Source of the DNA: an uncultured Trueperaceae bacterium
Lineage (GTDB): Bacteria; Deinococcota; Deinococci; Deinococcales; Trueperaceae
Direction of reading: 5' to 3'
Length of the DNA stretch: 10,506 nt
Assembly (NCBI GenBank): GCA_937911855.1
Contig: CALDPK010000171.1
Location: 1 to 10,506, forward strand
Under the pieces are notes generated by a model. That model made no database searches, had not been told where the DNA came from, and was given only the letters and a program-made list of their open reading frames with translations. Positions 6,360 through 10,506 of this stretch are shown in pieces (position 1 is the first letter of the stretch; the number at the start of each line of letters is the position of its first letter). Position numbers and translations under genes: made by a program.

Positions 6360-8066
6360 TCAGTCTCGGCTGGGGAAGATGCCTTGATGACAGATGTAGT
6401 AGTTGAGGGCTGGTCCGTTGGCGCTTCTTGGAGCCACGTCTCGTAAGTCTGGGAGCGCGAACGTGGTCACGCCGTTTCCGCCATATTGGTTGCCCAGGAG
6501 AGAGAACAGTGCGCTGTTACTTGAGACGGGGAGAAGGCGTCCGTCTGCGGGTAGACCATAGGCGAAGCCAGCGGCGTTGAGGTGAACCTCCCCAAGCGTG
6601 CACTCGTTGTTTGGCTTGCCCATAGGGATCTCTGCCTCCTTGTCTATGTACCCGAAGTAATCAGTCATGGGTTGAACACAGTCCCAGCCTTGCGAGCTTG
6701 GGCGTCTTGCGAGGATATATCCTCCCCAGCAGTACGTGGGAAGCCTTTGGTCGGTGGCGAGCATCAACCGGTCACCTGACACGGTGATGTCTGGGCTGTT
6801 CTGCAGTTCAGGTTGGGTGAGGTTGATTGCTGCGGGCCATGCGCCGGCGGTTTTCGGTCCGTGCATTTCCCATGTGCTGGTGTTGATGTAGAAGTCACCG
6901 TCTGAGCCCATGTCATTGGTCGGGGCGGAGGTGCCGTTGAGGAGCGTCCGACCGTCAGCGCCGGGTAAACCTGTCGGGCCTTGAGGTCCGGCTTGACCGG
7001 TTGAGCCGGTTGGCCCTTGGGGTCCGGTGGGGCCTTGCGGGCCGATGAGGCTTGCGAGCCAGGCTTCTTCGGAGTCTTCGAAACCATTGTCCAGGGCGAT
7101 TTGGTGGGCACTCTGGCCGGGTTCGCCTTGTTCACCGCGAGGACCTTGGGCGCCTCGCTCACCGGGATCGCCCCTGACGCCTTGCCGGCCTACCGGGCCG
7201 GCTTCACCAGCGTCCCCTTTCTCTCCTGGGTCTCCTTGAGGACCGGGGATGCCTGGTTCACCTTGAAGTCCCATGGGTCCAGTGGGACCATCCGGGCCGG
7301 TCTCACCAGTGTCGCCTTTCTCTCCTCGTTCGCCTTGAGGGCCGGGTACGCCGCGTTCACCTTGAAGTCCCATGGGTCCTGTTGGGCCTTCGAGGCCAGT
7401 TTCACCGATAGGGCCTTGTGGCCCTTCGGGCCCAGTCAAACCGCGTTCACCTTGGGGTCCTTGCTCACCTGTCAGTCCGATCGGGCCTTCAGGACCTTGC
7501 GGGCCGGTTTCACCGATGGGACCTTGGGGGCCTTCCGGGCCGATGGGTCCGAGGTCACCTTGAGGGCCTTGAACACCTTGCGCCCCCATGAGTCCTTGCG
7601 GGCCAGCGGGTCCAGCCAGGTCAACCCACGCGTAATCAGTTTCACCTTCGTTGCGAATACCGAGGTTGGTGCCTTGCCACTCATGCTCGAGGCCGGGACC
7701 AGGTTCGCCTTGCGGGCCGACTGGGCCACGCAGGTCAACGAAAGTGAACTGCCCTTCGCTTTCACCTTTGACGCCCAGGCGAGTGCCATCCCAGGTGAAG
7801 GTGATGCTTTCGCCATCCAGGTCGCCGTTCTCCACGAGCTGCATGATCTGCTCGATGAACAGGGTGAGCCCTTCAATGTCTTCAGTAGTGAGGTTGGCTA
7901 TCCCGAGTGCGTTGTTGATGTGGTCACGCAACAACTGGAAGTTGGCGTTCATCTCATCGGCTTTGATGGGAGTGCCGGGTTGGAACACGAACACTTCAGG
8001 AGCAGTCTGAGCGAGCGCTGGGCTGAGCGCAAGTGCAGCTACGAGGGCCAAACAGAATCGTTTCAA
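6360..8066 (-). CDS. Secreted collagen-like protein with C-terminal phage tail-collar domain
   Basis: 568 residues. TTG 8066 is chosen: GGGAG at 8076-8072 is 5 nt upstream and the product starts MKRFCLALVAALALSPALA, a clean signal peptide ending near Q20. ATG 8078 (four residues longer) is the alternative. Order of parts: a FQPGTPIKADEMNANFQLLRD segment (28-48) of the kind seen in tail-fibre-like proteins; a helical stretch (55-80); two similar modules of about 30 residues with WxGTxLG and VDLxGPxGPQ (88-118, 127-157); 56 uninterrupted Gly-X-Y triplets (152-319); a SAHQIALDNGF...EEAWLASL linker (319-340); 11 more triplets (342-374); a GSDGDFYINT...GPK segment (387-405); and a collar domain (about 490-547: GFAYGLPADGRLLP, ALFSLLGNQYGG, FALPDLRD), ending in ICHQGIFPSRD. 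It is probably a trimeric surface fibre with a globular tip, made with two lipoproteins upstream. No other phage structural genes are near. Binding partner unknown. Confidence 0.88.
   Translation of the reverse strand: MKRFCLALVAALALSPALAQTAPEVFVFQPGTPIKADEMNANFQLLRDHINNALGIANLTTEDIEGLTLFIEQIMQLVENGDLDGESITFTWDGTRLGVKGESEGQFTFVDLRGPVGPQGEPGPGLEHEWQGTNLGIRNEGETDYAWVDLAGPAGPQGLMGAQGVQGPQGDLGPIGPEGPQGPIGETGPQGPEGPIGLTGEQGPQGERGLTGPEGPQGPIGETGLEGPTGPMGLQGERGVPGPQGERGEKGDTGETGPDGPTGPMGLQGEPGIPGPQGDPGEKGDAGEAGPVGRQGVRGDPGERGAQGPRGEQGEPGQSAHQIALDNGFEDSEEAWLASLIGPQGPTGPQGPTGSTGQAGPQGPTGLPGADGRTLLNGTSAPTNDMGSDGDFYINTSTWEMHGPKTAGAWPAAINLTQPELQNSPDITVSGDRLMLATDQRLPTYCWGGYILARRPSSQGWDCVQPMTDYFGYIDKEAEIPMGKPNNECTLGEVHLNAAGFAYGLPADGRLLPVSSNSALFSLLGNQYGGNGVTTFALPDLRDVAPRSANGPALNYYICHQGIFPSRD
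7191..7388 (-). repeat. 99-bp imperfect tandem duplication inside the collagen tract
   Basis: Two adjacent 99-bp units (7290-7388 and 7191-7289) encode 11 Gly-X-Y triplets each, both beginning GPTGPMGLQGE and sharing GPQG..GEKGD..GE.GP. A 20-bp block is identical at 7360-7379 and 7261-7280, exactly 99 bp apart. The rest differs by scattered substitutions. Such in-frame units can expand or contract by recombination or slippage without breaking the triplet phase. Confidence 0.8.
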
Positions 8067-8068
8067 AG

Positions 8069-8212
8069 TCACTCCCATGTGGCGGTGTCCCAATGCGCTG
8101 CATCCCAATCGCTGGTGGATTGCAGGCTCGGGGGTTGATGTTGGGGATTGTTACAGGCTACAAGCAGCAGAGAGAGAACTACTGCCAGGATGATCAGCCG
8201 GAGTCGCGTCAC
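8069..8212 (-). CDS. Micro-lipoprotein (47 aa), operon member
   Basis: GTG at 8212 overlaps the TGA of the upstream lipoprotein gene as GTGA (4 bp), the classical coupled junction; its own TGA (8071-8069) is 2 nt before the TTG of the collagen-like gene. The product has a basic start (MTRLR), a hydrophobic stretch and the lipobox LVAC at 17-20, so Cys20 would be lipidated after signal peptidase II cleavage. Only 28 mature residues remain, ending in the Trp/Asp-rich SDWDAAHWDTATWE. It is too short for a usual domain. The lipobox plus two tight junctions argue that it is a real gene and not a chance frame. An anchor or assembly partner for the collagen-like fibre is an inference. I do not recognise a family. 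Confidence 0.65.
   Translation of the reverse strand: MTRLRLIILAVVLSLLLVACNNPQHQPPSLQSTSDWDAAHWDTATWE
8072..8076 (-). promoter_or_regulatory. Ribosome binding site deciding the TTG start of the collagen-like gene
   Basis: Minus-strand GGGAG (8076-8072) runs directly into the TGA stop of the micro-lipoprotein and lies 5 nt before TTG 8066. The alternative ATG at 8078-8076 shares a base with this site, so it cannot be served by it and has only a weak GGGACA further upstream. Confidence 0.6.
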
Positions 8213-8577
8213 AGGCGGTTGAGATTCCAATCGCCGGGCTGCCCACCCGGGCAATCGGACGGTTCAAACGAACCCGTGAGAGCCGTTTCGGTAAGGACAC
8301 CGGTAAAAGTGTACGTGCAGTCCGGACTTGGTTTCAGTTCTGCGTTGAGGATGGTGTCTGCTACCGTTCCGCGCAGTATGCCCCGGGCGACGCCTGAGTA
8401 GTAAGTGCCGGACGTAACACCAGCGGCTGTGGGTTCCCGTAAGGACAAGGTCACGATGTGAGTGGCGTCCATCGTAGTGCTGACACCCTGGTATTCCAGG
8501 AGGGGCGGGGGAGTGCTGCACGCAGCGAGAAGAACCGCGAGGCACAGAAATATGGTGAGGCACACTGGGTATTTCAA
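8209..8577 (-). CDS. Small lipoprotein, first gene of the collagen operon
   Basis: 122 residues starting at TTG 8577 after the strong site GGAGGA (8586-8581). A GTG twelve bases further in (residue 5) is too far from that site to be preferred. Residues 1-19 are a signal peptide and LAAC at 17-20 is the lipobox, so Cys20 is probably lipidated. The mature part of about 103 residues is rich in Thr, Gly and alternating hydrophobic residues (THIVTLSLREP, GVARGILRGTVADTILNAEL, YTFTGVLTETALTGSFEPS), which suggests a small beta-sandwich or barrel. Two cysteines, Cys87 and Cys109, flank the last predicted strands and could form a disulfide in the cell envelope. It ends in GTGA overlap with the micro-lipoprotein. 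The family is not recognised; a role in anchoring or presenting the fibre is inferred from the operon alone. Confidence 0.75.
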   Translation of the reverse strand: MKYPVCLTIFLCLAVLLAACSTPPPLLEYQGVSTTMDATHIVTLSLREPTAAGVTSGTYYSGVARGILRGTVADTILNAELKPSPDCTYTFTGVLTETALTGSFEPSDCPGGQPGDWNLNRL

Positions 8578-8959
8578 GAATCCTCCGAGGCCTCCGCCCT
8601 TGGGTGCGAGGGGTTAGGTTGAGCTGAATGATAACTCGCGGTTTCCCACATGAGAGTGCATTTGTCGGCTTGCGAGGAACTGCCGGCGGTGAACGAATCC
8701 GATGTTGCCAATCAGAAAATACATGACGGCACCGGGTGCCTCCACAGATGTTGGTGCCATCACTACATGGCTCGCAAGTTCCTGGTAGCACTCCTTGTGC
8801 CTAGAGAGTGCGCATCTGATGTGGGGAGGATGCAACAGCTTGGATGAACTGCTCGAACGAGCCCCAAGGACCCTAACTCGACTGATTGCTGTTGCCCACT
8901 ATTCAGAGGTGCACAGCCGATGACACAGTTGAACGAGCTGCTCTTCGCCGGGTAAGAAT
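8578..8959 (+). other. 382-bp region without a convincing gene
   Basis: This must hold the leader and promoter of the minus-strand lipoprotein operon. A TTATCAT element near 8628-8634 (minus strand) is a weak -10 candidate without a good -35. Frames at 8650-8847 (+) and 8614-8835 (-) lack ribosome binding sites, have low-complexity His/Cys-rich translations and overlap each other. No tRNA or evident attachment site was found by eye, and no clear terminator follows the recombinase. Confidence 0.45.
8581..8586 (-). promoter_or_regulatory. Strong ribosome binding site before TTG start of the lipoprotein
   Basis: Minus-strand GGAGGA (8586-8581) is the best Shine-Dalgarno match in the right half and lies 3 nt before TTG 8577. 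It fixes the start of the first gene in the operon despite the rare codon. Confidence 0.65.
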
Positions 8960-10039
8960 TCAGTCTTCATCCAACCCGATGCTCCAATCCCGCACCTCAT
9001 TAGTATCCTGCGCAGCTGCCATGTAGATCTCTGAGGTGCTCATGCTTGAGTGCCGCAGGTGATCGCGTACTTTGCGGAGGTCGCTGGTCTGGCTGGCGTA
9101 GTGCACGCCAGCGAAGTGCCGGAGGCCGTGCACGCCTTTGGTGAATGGGGGAGTGGCTGACAGGTCGTACCCTTGCATCTCGAAGGAGCGGTTCCAGAGT
9201 TTCTCGACTCGGTTGTACACGCCGGCTCGGGAGGATACTCCCAGTACACGCTGGTTGGCTGCGCCAGCCTCGACGTCCTGGACCCTGGCGGCCAGGTTGC
9301 GCTTCAGCTCATCACTCATGGTGACCTGGCCGGTCTGGCCGCCTTTGCCCAGGCGGACAGTTAGTTGGCCGTGACGTAAGTCCACGTCACCCCAGGTGAG
9401 CGCCAGCATCTCACTGACCCGCAGGCCGGCGTGTGCACCGAGCAGCAGGATCAACCGGTCATCCCAGTCCTGGGTCACCCGTGCCATCCATTCAAGCTCG
9501 TCGAGTGTGTAGGCTTTCTGGCGGGCGCGTTGTTCGGCTTTCTGGGTGAGTTTGGGCATGGCCACGTCGGCGAACGGGTCCGCCGCGGTGAGTTCGGTCC
9601 AGCGGAGCGCTTCGTAGAACGCCCGGGCTGCAGCGACGCGCTGACGAACTGAAGCAGGTGAGAGCTGCCGTTTCGGTGGCTGCTGACCAGTGAGGCGCCG
9701 CCCGGCCATTTGCGCGTCATCAGGGTCGGCCTCGCGCTCTGGGTCGACCAGGCTCAGTACGAACGATTCGGCATCAGCTCTGGTGGGCCGGAGCAGATCC
9801 ACGCCCTGCCATGCGTCCAGCAGCACCATCACGCCCTTGCGGTAAGACGAGATCGTGTTCGCTGACCGCTGGTGAGCTGTCAGGTACGCTCGAGTCACAA
9901 GCCATAACGCCTCGTGGTCACGCTCAGCAACTGCTTTGGCTGCCTGGCGCCGGCGCTCACCGGCGTTCGCCTTGATGAACTCCCGGGCCAGTTGAATCTC
10001 CTGGGCGGGCGTCCATCTGACCAAGCTCGAGTCAGTCAT
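8960..10039 (-). CDS. Tyrosine recombinase / phage-type integrase (XerC/D-like)
   Basis: 359 residues, full length for the family. ATG 10039 has AAGG 7 nt upstream and overlaps a micro-ORF stop as ATGA. The N-terminal SAM-like core-binding domain covers about residues 43-147 (NTISSYRKGVMVLLDAW and SVRQRVAAARAFYEALRW), and the catalytic domain about 175-345. All active-site residues are visible: Arg207 in GAHAGLRVSEML, Lys232 in LGKGGQTG, His304 and Arg307 in HGLRH, His330 in DHLRHSS, and the nucleophile Tyr339 in SEIYM. The enzyme should therefore cut and rejoin DNA. It carries an insertion of Asp/Glu-rich sequence at about 98-125 between the two core-binding halves. No excisionase, replication or phage genes adjoin it. 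Whether it acts on a mobile element, a local cassette or chromosome dimers cannot be told here. Confidence 0.9.
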   Translation of the reverse strand: MTDSSLVRWTPAQEIQLAREFIKANAGERRRQAAKAVAERDHEALWLVTRAYLTAHQRSANTISSYRKGVMVLLDAWQGVDLLRPTRADAESFVLSLVDPEREADPDDAQMAGRRLTGQQPPKRQLSPASVRQRVAAARAFYEALRWTELTAADPFADVAMPKLTQKAEQRARQKAYTLDELEWMARVTQDWDDRLILLLGAHAGLRVSEMLALTWGDVDLRHGQLTVRLGKGGQTGQVTMSDELKRNLAARVQDVEAGAANQRVLGVSSRAGVYNRVEKLWNRSFEMQGYDLSATPPFTKGVHGLRHFAGVHYASQTSDLRKVRDHLRHSSMSTSEIYMAAAQDTNEVRDWSIGLDED

Positions 10040-10146
10040 TGACGGACCTTGCGAGCCGCAGAGTCAGCCATCTTGGCAAACAGCAGATGATTCGTGAGCA
10101 GCAGTTCATCATGATCTCCGGGCGTCCTCGCATCCATATCGGGCAT
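10036..10146 (-). CDS. Micro-ORF (36 aa) coupled to the recombinase
   Basis: The frame from ATG 10146 encodes 36 residues and ends in TGA overlapping the recombinase ATG (ATGA at 10039-10036). A second in-frame ATG at 10137 gives 33 residues. The peptide is hydrophilic and probably helical, with acidic DHDELL in the middle and basic AARKVRQ at the end; no signal peptide or membrane segment. A TATTAT box (10157-10152) lies 5 nt before ATG 10146, so the mRNA would be leaderless or nearly so. It could be a small regulator or directionality factor, or simply a translated leader that couples recombinase synthesis to the operator upstream. The overlap and promoter position are the evidence; no homology is recognised. 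Confidence 0.45.
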   Translation of the reverse strand: MPDMDARTPGDHDELLLTNHLLFAKMADSAARKVRQ

Positions 10147-10148
10147 TA

Positions 10149-10168
10149 GACATAATACATCTTATGTC
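10149..10168. promoter_or_regulatory. Perfect 7-6-7 inverted repeat (probable operator) over divergent -10 boxes
   Basis: GACATAA (10149-10155) and TTATGTC (10162-10168) are perfect inverted copies separated by TACATC. The minus-strand TATTAT (10157-10152) sits inside it, 5 nt before the micro-ORF ATG. On the + strand CATAAT (10151-10156) lies 7 nt before an ATG at 10164. A dimeric repressor bound here would cover both promoters. The half-sites equal those of the Deinococcus radiation/desiccation motif as I remember it, but in the opposite order. Confidence 0.55.
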
Positions 10169-10221
10169 GATTATGGCATGGGGAGAGGCTGGCAGTCCAG
10201 CCAGATATGTATACGTATTAA

Positions 10222-10506
10222 ACGCATTTTCACCGATTCAACCTCGAACCGGCCCAATCAGGTGTCGATGGCAACCTACTTCGCACGTATGTGCACTGGG
10301 GGAATTTGGTCCCATCGGACGCGCTGAGTACCAACCCGGACCATGACTGGTTGCGCCCGCTCCGGACGGAGAATCAGACTACCGCTAATGTCACCCTTTT
10401 CTATAACCGGAATCTAGATCACCTGTTCGCCACGCGCGCCATGACTGGAACTGCGCAATGTGCGAAATGGTTCCAATATTATTCGATGGATCCCACTGGT
10501 GTGCGG
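10222..10506 (+). other. Start-less open frame running off the window (possible gene fragment)
   Basis: After TAA at 10219-10221 this frame is open for 95 codons to the window edge, while the other + frames and the minus strand are broken by stops. The translation reads like a natural soluble protein, with blocks such as GVDGNLLRTYVHWGN, TNPDHDWLRPLRTEN and TLFYNRNLDHLFATRA. No start with a ribosome binding site is visible: the first GTG is at 10291 and the first ATG at 10441. A separate frame starts at ATG 10164, under a leaderless-style promoter, and ends at 10346; a frameshift near the T-run at 10227-10230 could join the two. It may instead be a truncated or recombined gene. Family not recognised. 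Confidence 0.35.

Noticed and set aside
7191..7620. Regular repeats taken as a CRISPR-like array
   Set aside because: The periodicity is 9-bp Gly-X-Y codons in frame; there are no constant repeats with unique spacers.
7017..8138. 373-codon + strand frame opposite the collagen-like gene
   Set aside because: It arises from the regular Gly-X-Y codon pattern on the other strand; repetitive translation and no ribosome binding site.
8614..8847. Overlapping small frames on both strands between the lipoprotein and recombinase genes
   Set aside because: No start signals, odd residue composition, and neither has a recognisable motif.
8843..8853. GATGAACTGCT repeated in inverted orientation at 10100-10110, flanking the recombinase
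   Set aside because: Only 11 bp with no extended similarity; chance is likely, so it is not called an attachment site.
8839..8868. Hairpin-like CTTGG...CCAAG with inner GCTC/GAGC
   Set aside because: Short stems with a large internal loop and no T-run on either strand; not a credible terminator.

Overview
The window is GC-rich, codon-dense bacterial DNA. The SBP/permease genes look like those of a diderm that exports an unlipidated solute-binding protein to a periplasm. The tyrosine recombinase, the secreted collagen-plus-collar protein, the leaderless-style promoters (a TANNNT box 5-7 nt before ATG) and half-sites resembling the Deinococcus radiation/desiccation motif together suggest Deinococcota (Deinococcus or Trueperaceae relatives). 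That placement is an inference of moderate to low confidence; no rRNA or other marker gene is present.

Left half (1-5598, + strand). The end of an unrecognised gene (1-326) is followed by a compact peptide-uptake operon: a family-5 solute-binding protein (417-1961), a strong perfect hairpin in the gap (1970-1995), a DppB-type permease (2032-3012), a DppC-type permease (3022-3897), and two tandem paralogous alpha/beta hydrolases of the proline iminopeptidase (S33) type (3909-4760 and 4753-5598, overlapping by 8 bp). The likely logic is to capture a short peptide (or similar amide), move it across the inner membrane, then remove an N-terminal residue such as proline in the cytosol. No ATP-binding subunit gene is in the window, so the transporter needs ATPases encoded elsewhere.

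Middle (5608-8577, - strand). A small DUF2277 protein (5608-5901) converges on the operon. After a 458-bp gene-poor stretch holding a probable terminator comes a three-gene operon read right to left: a 122-residue lipoprotein (8577-8209), a 47-residue micro-lipoprotein (8212-8069, GTGA overlap) and a secreted collagen-like protein with a C-terminal phage tail-collar domain (8066-6360). All three use non-ATG starts. The set looks like a cell-surface fibre module.

Right end (8578-10506). A 382-bp region without a convincing gene precedes a complete tyrosine recombinase (10039-8960, - strand). This is coupled by ATGA overlap to an upstream 36-codon micro-ORF, whose promoter lies in a perfect 7-6-7 inverted repeat (10149-10168). 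To the right, composition shifts toward AT and an open + frame without a start codon runs off the window, which may mark a recombination junction or a broken or frameshifted gene.
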